Shown one piece after another: positions 30,701 to 42,700 of a stretch of 64,000 bases of DNA. The DNA is from Euptelea pleiosperma (lineage: Eukaryota > Streptophyta > Magnoliopsida > Ranunculales > Eupteleaceae). The notes under the pieces are model-generated. The model ran no database searches. It was not told the origin of the DNA and saw only the letters and a program-made list of their open reading frames with translations. A program made the position numbers and the translations under genes. Position 1 is the stretch's first letter; the number at the start of each line of letters is the position of its first letter. The stretch spans positions 24,863,190 through 24,927,189 of the forward strand of contig CM068553.1 of NCBI GenBank assembly GCA_035048495.1. Direction: 5' to 3'.

Positions 30701-33700
30701 AGTTGCTTTTTTCGCCTGGGAAGCGTCTCTGGACAAGATTCTAACCATAGACCACTTGATGGCTAGAGGTCTCAACTTGGTACAATATTGTTGGATGTGC
30801 AAAACCAATGGGGAATCGGTGGACCATCTCCTTCTCCATTGTGAGATGGCCACAAAGATATGGAGTGCTTTCTTGTTAGACTTCGGGGTGTGCTGGGTGA
30901 TGCCGGCTTCTCTTATGGCTCTCTTTTCGAGTTGGAAGTCTAAAGTGTTCTCATCTAGAGGGAATGTGCTATGGAAAATGACACCTCTTGCGATTATCTG
31001 GGGCATTTGGAGGGAGAGGAACCAGAGGGTTTTTGAAGATAAAGAATTGGAAACGCGTTCTATAATCCTTAATATTAAGGGGCTGCTGTTTTTGTGGTCT
31101 AAAGCGGTATCGGAGTGTAGGGGCTTATTTTTTGAAGACTTTGTGTTCCGTTGGGATAGCATATGTTCTAGGGAAGGGAGTTAATGGGCGTTTGGTTTTT
31201 TCTGTTTTCTTGCCAGGGCTTTGCGTAGGTCATCTCGACCTGCCTCTCTGGCTGGCTGTATCTTTCGGCTTCGGCCTTTTAATACATTTACGCTTATCAA
31301 AAAAAAAAAAAAAAAAGTATTCTTTCCTGGGAAATATTACTTTATTGAGCGACATTGAATATTTTTGTTATTTTGTAAAAATCCGGCAATATTGTTGTGA
31401 CCTTTTCAAAATCTTGTTACATATCTTTTTTGCATTATTCTTTTTTTCTAAGTTTTGCTAATTTTTCGGATATCATGTTGTTGATAACTTTGAAATCTTC
31501 ATTTGGATTGCCTGTTTTGCTGTTAATTTACTTGTTTGTCAGGTTTTTGAGCTGAGGAAGCTTCTGCCTGCATCAGCTCCCTTTGACTTCAATATCCATG
31601 TGAGTTATTTATTTTTACTCTCCAGGAATGCCTCACTGCCTTGTCTCTACCTAGAATACAATCATTACAACAGTTCACAAGTTAAATATTTTTTTGATCT
31701 ATCCTCCTTGAACATAAAGAGTCTTGATGCGGAGGTTTGATTCAATATGGAGGTGTTAGTCGGAAACTATAATGCAAACATGCATTTCCCTTGCAACAAT
31801 TACTGGAATTTGAAAATATTAAATATATTAACAAGGTTCTAAAACAGCATGGATGGTAACATGTACAAGCCTAACTTTCCCATAGATTTGGAATTTGAAA
31901 ATATTAAATATATTAACAAGGCTCTAAAACAGCATGGATGGTAACATGGACAAGCCTAACTTTCCCATAGATTTGGAGTTGGGTTAACTAATGTTGCTGA
32001 TGATGCAAAGCGGTGGGCCCGCGTTTATGAGTTAGACATTGGACTGCATTTTGTGGTTTTCTTGATTACTGGTTACTACTAAATGGTCCAATATTTGGAT
32101 CTTGCTGGCTATTATGTGATGAAGGGTAGGGCTGACCTAAGCTCGCTATGGGAACTAGAGGTGTTGGAGCCCATTATCTTACACATTCTCAAACTGAATT
32201 TAAGGACATTGGTGCATTTGGCAAAAGCAATCCTCAAAAATTACGATTCAACTGGTAGAATTAATGTGTAAAATAAGTTGCTCAGAATCTTATACTTTTC
32301 ATGTATGTAGCTGTATGCTCTTGCTCATCTAGACATGCAACTTGCAAACAATGCGGGTTATCTTTGTCCATAACTTTCTAATTTATATTTTGTATTTTCA
32401 GAAATGACTGATCCTCAACCTCTTTGTGACTAAAACGATTTCTGGGCCACAAAGTTTTCTTACAAAATTCAATATTTTTGTAAATTATTGCAGATCATGG
32501 ATTTCCAACCTGGAGAATATCTTAACGTTAAGGTATGGTTTTATTTCTTGCTTGGTGGAGCTAATTTGAATTTTGTCTAGAGACTACTTGGAATCATTTC
32601 CCAATTCCTACAACCAATTACTTTCTGGTGTCTGTCACGATCTGTAGATGTTATTCTCATTTATGATATCTCGTGGATGCTGTTCATATAAACCTGGAAA
32701 CGCTAAAGTGTACTGTGGTTTTTACTTGTTTGTGTTTGCAGGAGGTCCATTATAATCAGCATGGCTTGTTGCTTTTAGAGGGACAAGGCATTTATCGCTT
32801 GGGAGACAGCTGGTAAGCATGTCATTTTAGAGTTGAGACGGGGTGAGATACTTGCATTTTCCTAATGCTGTTGTTAAAATAATATTCTGAAACAAATAGG
32901 AGAGTTAGCTTGGCATTTTTCTTTCTTTCTTTATCCAAAAAGGTGCAAAAAAAAAAAAAGAAACAAGATACGAAAGAGTTTTTTTTTGATAAGTATAAAT
33001 TTATTGAAAAAGAAGAGAGGTCACAGGAGAAGCCAAAGAGGCCGAGATGACCAACTAAAGGCAAAACCGACAAAAAAAGTCCAACAAAAGAGAGAGAGGA
33101 AGAACTAATCACAATCTCTCGAACAAAGCAGATCCCAATGGAACACAGGGTCCTCAAAGAACAAGTTGCGACATTCAACAAACAATTTGGACCAAAGAAA
33201 CATCAAACCCTTAATGTTTAGAATGATATTAGCTATGTCTTCTTCCTTGCCTTCAAAAACTAAGAATTCTCTCCTTCCATAAATCCTAACAAAACAAAAA
33301 AGGTAACATACGCCACAAAACACGCCCTCTCGAAGAAAAAGCCGTTGTGAACCAGCTAGAGGCAAGAAATAGCAAAGAGGATGGAAGAACTCAAGCTATC
33401 CCAGAATCCGTGAAGAATGACCCCCACACTACTCTCCCCACATCACGATGGAAGAACAATTGAAAGACTGATTCCCCGTTGTGCTTACACATAGAACAGA
33501 AGTCAACAATGACAATCTTCCTGGCTCTTAGTAGCTAGCTCACAATGCAACAAGAGATGATCCACAGATTCCCAATCGGTTCTACACATCCAATAATAGT
33601 GAACCATAGTAAACCCTCTAGTTATAAGATGGTCCACAGCAAGGATCTTGTCAAGAGAGGCTCCTCAAGCGAAGAAAGCAACTTTAGTAGGGATCTTTGA

Positions 33701-36700
33701 TTTCCACAGCATAGCAGCAGGGAAGGGCCCTTCCTCAATTCTTTGCATCGCCCCGTAAGAAGAGCTCACCGTGAAAGAGCCTCCTTTGTTCCAAGTCCAT
33801 ACTCTCCTGTCCTGAACCAACGGTGTAAGGTGGATATCCTGAAGCCTCCCAAGCAGATTAGATAAAGGATCGATCTCCCAATCGTTAAGATTTCTTCTAA
33901 AACCCAAGTTCCACCTAACCGTCTCCCCTTCATTCTGAGTGATTTTGGGGCTCTTTTTTGAGAGATTTTGGGGGTGAGTTGGGCCATGCCGGCATCCCTA
34001 ATATCTCTCCTTTTTAGCTGGATTACCAAAGCCTTCTCAGCCAGAGGGAATGTGCTATGGAGAATGACCCTCCTAGCGATTATTTGGAGCATCTGGAGGG
34101 AGAGGAACCAGAAAGCCTTTGAAGGGAAGCAAGCAGAGTTGTAATCCATTATCCTCAACATCAAGGGTCTGATGTTCATGTGGTCGAAGGCTTTCTCGGA
34201 ATACATGGGCTTGTTCTTTGAAGACTTCGTCTTCCGCTGGGATACTATTTGTACTCGGGAGGGTAGCTAATCCGGGTTTCTGTCCGTATTGTTTGTTTTA
34301 TTTGTTGTTTTTTGCCTAGGTCTAGTGTAGGTCATCTCAACTTGCAAGCCTTAGGCTGCTCTATTCCTTCAGGCTTCGATCCTCTATAAAGCTTTACTCA
34401 TAAAAAAAAAAATAATCTTCCTGGCTCTCAAATGGTTACCATCAAGATCTTATCCAAAGACGTTGTCCGAAAGAAGAAAACGATCTTGGACGGCATCTTG
34501 GAACCCCAATGAAAGGAGCCGGATAATAGTCATTATGAGGCCTAAGTAAAGCCTTAAAGAAAGATTGGACCGAGACTTGTCGTCTTTCGACCACCTCCAA
34601 GCACGCCCATCCGGCTCCGAGGGAGATATTGCAATAGTGCACATTACTCAATAATTGAGAAACTGCATCAATCTCCCAATCATCGAGCCTTCTTCTGAAT
34701 ATGAAATTCCAAGCCATATCTCCCTCAACCAAAACCGAGCAGGCCAGAGTAGAACAATTCTGCTTATCAAAAATGGAGAAAGGATCTAGGAACTTCTCCA
34801 TGATGAGAATATCTCCACATTACCTATCCTCCCAAAACTTGACTCTTATCTCCGATCCCCACTTTATAAAGCACTCCTTCTTAGAACTTCAAAAACATCT
34901 TCATAACACCCCTCTATACACTACACCCATAGGTTGAGATGACCACTCTCCCATCCCAATGGAAATTGAAAGCCCATATTTGCTTGCAATCGCCTTCCTC
35001 CACAAACTAGAGGTTTCCGACCCAAACCTCCGAAGTCATTTTCCCAATAACGCCTAGTTCATGACTAAGATTTTCCTGATCCCTAATCCTCCACGGGCCT
35101 TGGATCGGCATACCGAATTTCAATCAACTAAATGGAACTTACCAACCTCATCACTGTTGTTCCATAAGAAATCCCTCCTAATTTTCTCCATAATGTTCGC
35201 GATGCACCTAGGGATGGAGAAAAGATAGGAAATGTATATGCAAACTAGAGAGACAAGGCTTAATTAAAACCAGCTTGCCCCCTTTAGAGATATATCTAGT
35301 CTTCCATAGAGCCAGTCTACATCCAAATCGCAGTCTACATCCAAATCGCTTGACCACTGGATCCCAAAGGGCCTTCTAACGCGAAGGGGAGATACGAAAG
35401 GGTTTCATCAAAAGGAAATTACAAATTGGGCATATGATCCCAAAATAACCACTTTTCATTGGCAAGCTTGTCTGTTGTAAAGTTCCTTCCCTATGAATGT
35501 AGGCAATACGACTCGTAGGTAATCTAGACATTAAGAGATCTACCTCTAGGAACAGATGGATGAATCTACAAAGGGATATCCTGTTGTAAACTAGATTGCC
35601 ACCCGAAGTGTAAGATTGAGAGATAGAGCAAGAGAGATTAGAAGGAGAAGAAGAATATGGTTTTGGAGAGAGAAGGGAGAGATTGAACATTATGTTCAAT
35701 CTCCTCTCAAATGATATATATATGTTGGGGAAAACCCCTTATACAAGCAAAATAGAAATTGTGGTGGGTTATGTGCGTTAAGTGGGGGACCCACATAATA
35801 ACCCACAAACCAAGAAAAGAGAGTTCATTGGTTAAGTGGGTGGGACCCACACATAACCCTCAAACTAAAAGAGAACAAACTTCCCATGTGGGGCAGTGGG
35901 ACGTAACCCACTAAGCGCAACCCCACATAGGACCCACAATCCAACAAATCCAGCACTCTCCCTCAAGCCGGTGCGAAGATATTTATCATGCTTAGCTTGC
36001 CTATCAAAGTATTAAGGATTGACTTATTTCTTCCTTAGTAAGCATATGTGAAACCTCCCGAGTCCTTACATAAGGTGTACAAATCAATCCTCGTTGAAGC
36101 TTTTCCTTGATGAAGTGTCAATCAATCTCAATATGCTTCGTCCTGTCATGTTGTACCGAGTTGTGAGCTATGCTAATGGTCGCTTTATTATCACAATAAA
36201 GGCTCACTGGTTCTGTCACCTTGATTCCCAGTTCTTCAAGCATGATATTCAATTAGAGGAGTTCACACACGCCATGTGCCATAGAGAGAAACTCCTCTGC
36301 ACTAGATCGGGCTACAACAGGCTGTTTTTTGCTCCACCCTTGATGTGGACCGTCTATCAGTAACTGAGTTGAATTGCTAAATTAGGATTAGGGTTAGGTT
36401 AGGTTGAATTGTTAAAGGGAGAAAGAGAGAAAGAGAGAAAGAGAGAGGTGGAAGAAGGATGTCATGTGTAGGTCACAATGACTCCATAAATCTAATTTAT
36501 ATAAAAGATTACAACCAAAGGACAAGTATACACCTCATGGGGAGTATTTACAGAACTACTCTTATACATGAAAAATTATGTATTTCTACGTATCTAATAA
36601 CACTCCCCCTCAAGTTGATGCATAGATATCTTTCATGCAAACTTGCATAAACATCTGTGAAGTTGCCAACTAGGAAATCCTTTGGTGAAGACATCTGCTA

Positions 36701-39700
36701 CTTGCTCATCAGTCTTCACAAAGGAGGTACAAACTTCCAGATACGATCTTCTCTCGAATGAAGTGACGATCCACTTCAATGTGCTTGGCCTGATCATGCT
36801 GCACCGGATTGTGAGTAATACTGATAGCAGCCTTGTTATAGTATAAGCTCATGGATCCTAAAACTGGAAAGCCAAGCTCAGCAACCAACATCTTCAGCCA
36901 GAGTATCTCGCATAAGCCATGGGCCATTGCCCTGAATTTTGCCTCTGCACTGGATCTGGCAACTACCGGTTGCTTCTTGCTCCTTTAGGTAATCGGATTG
37001 CCTCTCATAAAGGTGCAATAGCCTGAGGTAGATCTCTTGTTATCCTTGGCACCAACCCAGTCTGCATCAGTGTATGACTCTACTCTCATGTGGCCGTTCT
37101 TCTGAAAGAAGAGGCCTTGGCCAGGGGCAGACTTGAGATATCTCAATATCCTATGTGCTGCTTCTAAGTGAATCTCCCTAGGAGAATGCATATACTGATT
37201 GATAACACTAACTGCATAGGCAATACCTGGGCAGGTTAAGGAGAGATAGATCAACCTTCCAACCAATTTCTGAAAGCTCCCCACATCCTGTAAAGGCGTA
37301 CTACTCGAGTCAGCCAACTGGTGGTTCTGCTCTATGGGAGTCTCCACTGGTTTAGCTTCCAACTTGCCAGAGTCCCTCAATAGATCGAGACCATACTTCC
37401 TTTATGAGGTGAAGATCCCTTGGCCGGATCTTGCAACTTCTATGCTGAGAAAGTACTTGAGAAGCCCCAGATCTATGGTCTCAAATTCTCCTGCTAGTTG
37501 ATTTTTTAGCTTGCTCACCTTCTTTGCATCATTCCCTGCTAGAATGATGTCATCAGCATAGACGATGAGGGCTGTAGTGCTCTTCCTTAGGTGCTTCACG
37601 AATAAGGTATAATTGGCTTGGCTTTGAGTATATCCCAGCTTCTTTACTGCTAGAGTGAACCTCTCAAACCAAGCTCTGGGGGATTGCTTAAGCCCATAGA
37701 GGGCTTTCCTCAGTTGACACACCTTGCTACTATCCCTTGGGGGGGGGGGGGTGAACCTTGGAGGAGGTAACATATAAACTTCTTCATGCAGATCGCCATG
37801 AAAGAATGCATTCTTCACATCCAACTGATGCAAAGGCCAAGCTTGGTTTGCTACCAAGGACAACAAAACCCTGATGGAGTTAATCTTTGCCACAGGTGCA
37901 AAGGTCTCCACATAGTCAATCCCATAGGTTTGAGTGTACCCTTTGGCTACCAGTCTGGCCTTGTACTTCTCTACGGACCCATCGGCCTTGTACTTCACTG
38001 TGAACACCCATCTACAGCCAACAGGCTTCTTGCCTCTTGGCAAGCCAACAATCTCTCATGTGTTGTTCTTATCCAGCGCCTTCATTTCTTCTACCATAAC
38101 AGCTTTCCATCTGGGATGTGTTAACCCTTCTGCCACGGAAGATGGAGTGGGAATGGTAGAAACTGATGTGATAAAGGCTCTATATGAAGGTGACAAGGCA
38201 TCGTATGAAACAAAGTTGCTCAATGGATGCTGAGTGCAACTTTTGGTGCATTTTCTAACAGCAATAGGAAGATCAGAATCATCACTAGACAAGGGGATGA
38301 CAGGTATAGGGAGGGATGGAGGATTACTTGGATCCGAGGAAAAAACCACTGGTCCTGGATCAGCTGTGACTTTGAGCTCCAGGAGCACTATCAATCACAC
38401 TAGTAGTATGAGTAGGCGGAGACCTCTCAAACTCTAGAGGAGGAGATAGGGATATAGTAGGAAGATGAACATTCCACCTCACTTCATTATTACTCTCCCC
38501 CTGAAGAGAGGTGGGGGAGAAAAAAGAAAGCTCCTCACGGTAAGTGACATCCATGCACACAAACTTCTTCCCAGAGGAATGATAGTAACACTTGTACCTT
38601 TATGGGTAGAGGTGTGGGGGAAATTCCCAACACCCCCTCGAAATACACGCAATATTAGATGCTAAGTTCAGAATATCCTTCCACTCGTCCTTACCGAATG
38701 GCTTCTCCAAGAAGGTCGACTTTCTTGCCGAGTACTCTGGCTCTGATCTCGAGGAGGCCGAGTATCCTGATTCCATCTGAAAATGAACTCCGCTGGTGGT
38801 AAATCCACCGTAGAGCTTCCGATGCTTAAGTCAATATCTTGCGTCAGAATTAAAATTTACTTCTCTATTCAAGATTGCTTGTTTTCTTCCTTACTGTAGC
38901 TCTCTATTTATAGGATATGTAACTCCTTACGTGTCTAAGAGCACGATGGAGGCTGTACCAATCAACTCAACGATCTGTCTTATACGTGATTTGTCGTAGA
39001 TCGTGTTTTACTTTACAAGTACAGTAGGTGGCTGCTTTCTGTTCGTTGTTCGGTCCTGTTCTCTATTGTTCTTGTTCCCATTTGGCCGACTAACCGTGGT
39101 GCCGAGATTCACATATCTGATTCATTCCCATCGTGACATTCGGCTTCTGTCCCAATCAAGTCAGTTCTTGGTAAGTTGGACTGATCTACACTATTCTGAG
39201 TCGGTCTGCTTATCATTATAAGTCGACCGTACTTTCAACAGCATAAGTCGGCGACGCCTTCGTTAGAACAAGTCGGCCACTCGGTTATGTTTTGGGGGAC
39301 ACGTGGCGCCTATTACAAGAATTCACGTATATTGTCAGAAAATACCCCCCCTCTCGGGGTTTGTGTAATGCCCGCCTATAGGCCGTCTACACGAATCCCG
39401 AGATCATCCATGTGTCATGATTCCCTTTCACTGTTGTTTCGTATTTCGGCGACGTCTCTTCGATTTGAAGCAGCATTAAATGCTGGCGCCATGTGCCATT
39501 TTTGCATTGGCTCATACCAACGGTTTTGCGTACATCGCCTCGATATCCGTGTGCATGGTCGGAAAGCATGATTACCCCATAGTATAAATAGGTCTCCCCT
39601 ATTCATTTCTGTTTTCATCTGTTGTAAATTCTTCTTGCGTTCTTATTTTCTTCCTGAGTTCGGCATACTCGGTAGTAATACTCAGACAACTCGACAACCT

Positions 39701-42700
39701 ACTCTGACAACTCGGCTCTCATATTTTTAGTCGGATACCTTGTTTTTCGAGGTACTTTCCCATTACTCTTTAATTTCAAGCATGGCTTCTGCAAATTCTT
39801 CTCACTTTGATAGTCCGTCTTACTGAGACTCCGACTTGGAGTCTCAGAGTTGCCCTGACCTCGAAGTCTTTAGGGAAACTTTTAATATTTCTCGAGATAT
39901 ATCACTTCGTTATGTTCCCTCCTGTAGTAGTCATTCTCATCATACAGTGGTGGAGCCAAACACCATCTGTATAACTATCGGCCAGCTCGAGGCTAGCCTT
40001 CCTCTTCTCCTTACTCCATTCGCTTGTGAACTTTTAAAATTTAATAGATTAGCCCCAGGTCAGGTCTCGGGCAATTTCTAGCATACTCTCCGTTCCTTCG
40101 AGCGTATTCGAACACATTGGGGCCTAGAAATTATTCTAGATGTCTGACGCTAGCATTATATTAAGGTCATACCCAAGACTAAAAGAGCCGACTCTGAGAC
40201 CTACAGTTCTCCTTTGTACTTCTTGGCTACTCGCCAGGGAGGGTCCCGATCTTAGAGGCTATTCAAGATAGTAATAAGGGATGGCACCGTTTCCCTCTTT
40301 TTGTCTCTGGCGCATGGGAGAGAGGACCAGACGACCATGGACCCTCACTCGTCAATAGGAATTTCGGGGCCCGAGGTACTCACAATACCTCTCTTATATC
40401 TTTCCGAGTCTAGAATTTATAACTAATTCATTCTTGTCTTCTTGCAGCGCGCACCGATAGTTCTTCTTGGGGCTTTCTAAAGCCATCCTCCCCCTCTGCA
40501 TCGCTCTCCGATCGCTCCCGTCCGACATATATCAACGTCTCGTCGGACTCGACGAGCGGGGTTATTACTTCGAAGCTGGGCCGCCCTCGGCGGAAGAGGC
40601 TATTGGAGCGGGTGCCCGATTCAGAGCTGACCTTCCGACTTCTGACAAAAGCCGAGAAGAGGAGGTTTCAGCTTGAGGCTTAGGCCCAGGACACAGGACG
40701 AGCAGAGCCGTCTCTAGAAGCGGATTCTTTTGTCCCTCAAACTTCTCGTCAGGTCGACTTCTCGCCGGGGTATTTTGGCACTCCGACCGATTCTCGCGGC
40801 CCTGAAGACGTAACTGAGGTACATCCATCTCAGAATATTATTGTTGTAACTTCAGATTACGATACTGCCTCGTCTTCCTCATCCGGCTCACCTCATCGCC
40901 CGTCTTACTGTCCGTTACTGGCTGAGTTTTCTTACTTGGTGCAGTCTCTCGGCTATTTTTATCGGAAAAACCCTGATGCTGAGCCCCTCCTCTCGGATCA
41001 ATATTCTCAGGATCTTCGTGCCCAACAAATGGCGAGGCTGAAAATTGATATTCCATCCGCGGACTCTTCTCTGCTTTATGAGAGGGGTTCCGGGTCTCGG
41101 AAACAGCAAGGGGAGGCTCTTCCTCGAGCATCTGCAAAGCTGCCCCGAGAAGCTGACGTCTCCACGAGTTCTCGGTGTGTTCCTGCCCAGATAATTCAAG
41201 TTGTTCCTACCGTCACCTCCACAACCGCTCCGATTCCGCTTCCTCTAGAGAAAGGGAAGTCATTTGACACCCTTCTGCCGAAGGACCGGCAGCGGGCCCC
41301 CGAGGGCGTGGTTATCAGAGGAGCCGTCTCGAGAGTGGACCCCCGCTCCGCCAAGATAGTGCCTGACTGGAAACCCGTCTACAAGTCCATGGACTGCGTG
41401 CCGATCAAAGCTGATCAGAGTGTTGTAAAGGATGGGGTGGTTGCTCGGATCATCGGCGACATGAGTTGTACCCCTACGGATGACCGTATGTTCATGCGGG
41501 CTTCTATGGATTTCGTGATTGACAACTTCTATTAGGGTATGGCCATGGTAATGTCCATGAGCCTTTTTGAGCATTTCTAGTATTTGTCCTCTTGGGCTTA
41601 TTTAATTTTGTTAATTTCTTCGTTCTAATTTTTCCTTTCCCTTTCAGTGTCTGAATGCCTTTCCGACGATGTACACTTGGCTTAGCGAGGAGGTCAACCT
41701 GCCGAGGATCGAGAAGACTGCCCTTGAGGTTGAGCTAAGGCTCTTAAGGCAAAGGAGAGAGAGACTTCTGCTCAAAATGAACAGGCATGCAAGGACCTTG
41801 TGGAAGTCACGGCCGAGAAGCACCGTCTCTCGGGTGTCATTTGGGAGCTTGAGAAGAAAGATGCTATACTCTGGAAGGAGTTTGAAGCGGAGCTGATGGC
41901 AGTGAAAGCCAAGTTAGAGGCCAACCTTAGGGTGGAGTTCGAGGCGCAGGCCAATGAGGTCATCTCCCAATGGGCCTCACATGTTGAGAAGTACAAATCT
42001 CAGAGGGACGAGGCTCGTCACGATTTCTCAAGTCTTACTTGAGGGGTTCTGCCGACTCCCCGGACCGAATTGCTAGCTGATGAGCAGGTCGAGCAAATCA
42101 ATCTGGCAGTGACGGATGGCTTGGCGACCCTTGTTGAAGCTGCCGACGCCGCGGCTCCTCTGCCCGATGTCTCCAAGGTCCCAACCCCGAGGTCCTTGCT
42201 CATGAAATCCCCCCTGAAGATCGTACCGATCCTTAGGTTTTTATTTTGGCCTATGGCCACTCAAATCTTTGGCCCGTGTGTCCGATTAAAACAATTATTT
42301 GTCTGGCCCTTCGATTGGCCTTTTATACTTTTTCTATACTTCGGGCCTTTCTGTGGCCGCTTTCACATAGATTTTTCTTATTTATATCATGCCTTGCTCG
42401 ATGCCATTTATTTCTCTCTATAGTCTGATTCTTCATGCTTAAGTTGTTTTATTCATGGTTATGTTTATCAATTTTATCGTGTGATTGAATGTACATACAT
42501 GTTCGTTTGATATTAAACGTAGTATTGGGCTTTCTGTAACCTTTAAAAACTTTCTGGGCGTGTGGCCGACATACGTCGTTGATTTAGCTTTCTGTGAATG
42601 GTTGAAACTCCGACTGATGTTTGACGTTTCTTTTGGCCAACTGGCTAAGGCCTGATCATTCAAACGGCCAAGGCTAGTCTCATTCATTCGAATGGTCGAA

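Larger units (their letters stand above)
24977..31317 (+). mobile_element. LINE3: near full-length L1-type LINE in UGLYAH intron
   Basis: Starts at the ORF1 start and ends in poly(A) at about 31299-31316. It is bounded by AAGTATTC at 24969-24976 and 31315-31322. ORF1 and ORF2 are in the same order and closely similar to LINE2, and the 3' UTR shares 'GTAGGTCATCTCGACCT'. It lies in the sense orientation relative to the host gene. Several stops and frameshifts make it inactive. Confidence 0.92.
33529..34413 (+). mobile_element. Twin-primed (5'-inverted) LINE copy, TSD AATCTTCCTGGCTCT
   Basis: A 15-bp duplication AATCTTCCTGGCTCT flanks the copy (33514-33528 and 34414-34428). The right half (about 33949-34413) is a + strand LINE 3' end with poly(A) at 34401-34412. 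The left half (33529-about 33948) is the segment immediately upstream of it in LINE2, but inverted. The inverted part stops at 'LLHCELA' and the sense part starts at the counterpart of 'WSYFWREFG', so the two halves abut in LINE coordinates with only a few bases lost. This is the expected product of twin priming. Confidence 0.88.
32979..35385 (-). mobile_element. LINE5: 5'-truncated minus-strand LINE
   Basis: Poly(T) at 32979-32988 marks the 3' end. Coding similarity then runs to about 35385 on the minus strand, interrupted by the insertion at 33529-34413. Readable blocks are '[20 protein letters not shown]' with '[12 protein letters not shown]' (33105-33240), '[11 protein letters not shown]' (about 33480) and, beyond the insertion, '[17 protein letters not shown]' (about 34690) and an RT C-terminal '[10 protein letters not shown]' (about 35280). 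It lacks the endonuclease and most of RT. It lies antisense to UGLYAH in the 20.4 kb intron. Confidence 0.8.
35582..36366 (-). mobile_element. Copia D remnant: 3' LTR and RNase H end
   Basis: The LTR 35582-35946 is preceded on the minus strand by a purine-rich tract and then by the RNase H C-terminal region (about 35990-36340). It is cut at 36366 by insertion of Copia E. The LTR family matches that of element G (52180-52546) and the block at 2413. Confidence 0.7.
39782..42236 (+). pseudogene. Antisense extra gene of Gypsy F (putative gypsy-type transposon protein)
   Basis: It runs opposite to gag-pol, between integrase and the 3' LTR. Proposed exons are 39782-40375, 40448-about 41536 and 41648-42236, with introns CCGAG|GTACTC..CTTGCAG and GTATGG..TTTCAG. 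It starts [14 protein letters not shown]. The first exon contains '[20 protein letters not shown]' and '[15 protein letters not shown]', the signature style of the Pfam 'putative gypsy type transposon' family (PF04195). The second exon is Ser/acid-rich with '[10 protein letters not shown]' and '[20 protein letters not shown]'. The last exon is a long coiled coil ('[20 protein letters not shown]'). Its function in the element is unknown. In-frame stops (about 39824, 40079, 40147, 40680, 41533 and 42040) show decay. Confidence 0.75.

Noticed and set aside
37741..37750. Poly-G run as a G-quadruplex or regulatory signal
   Set aside because: It is a single homopolymer in a decayed Copia proline-rich loop, and the corresponding place in Copia C has CCCCCAGG. 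Slippage explains it.
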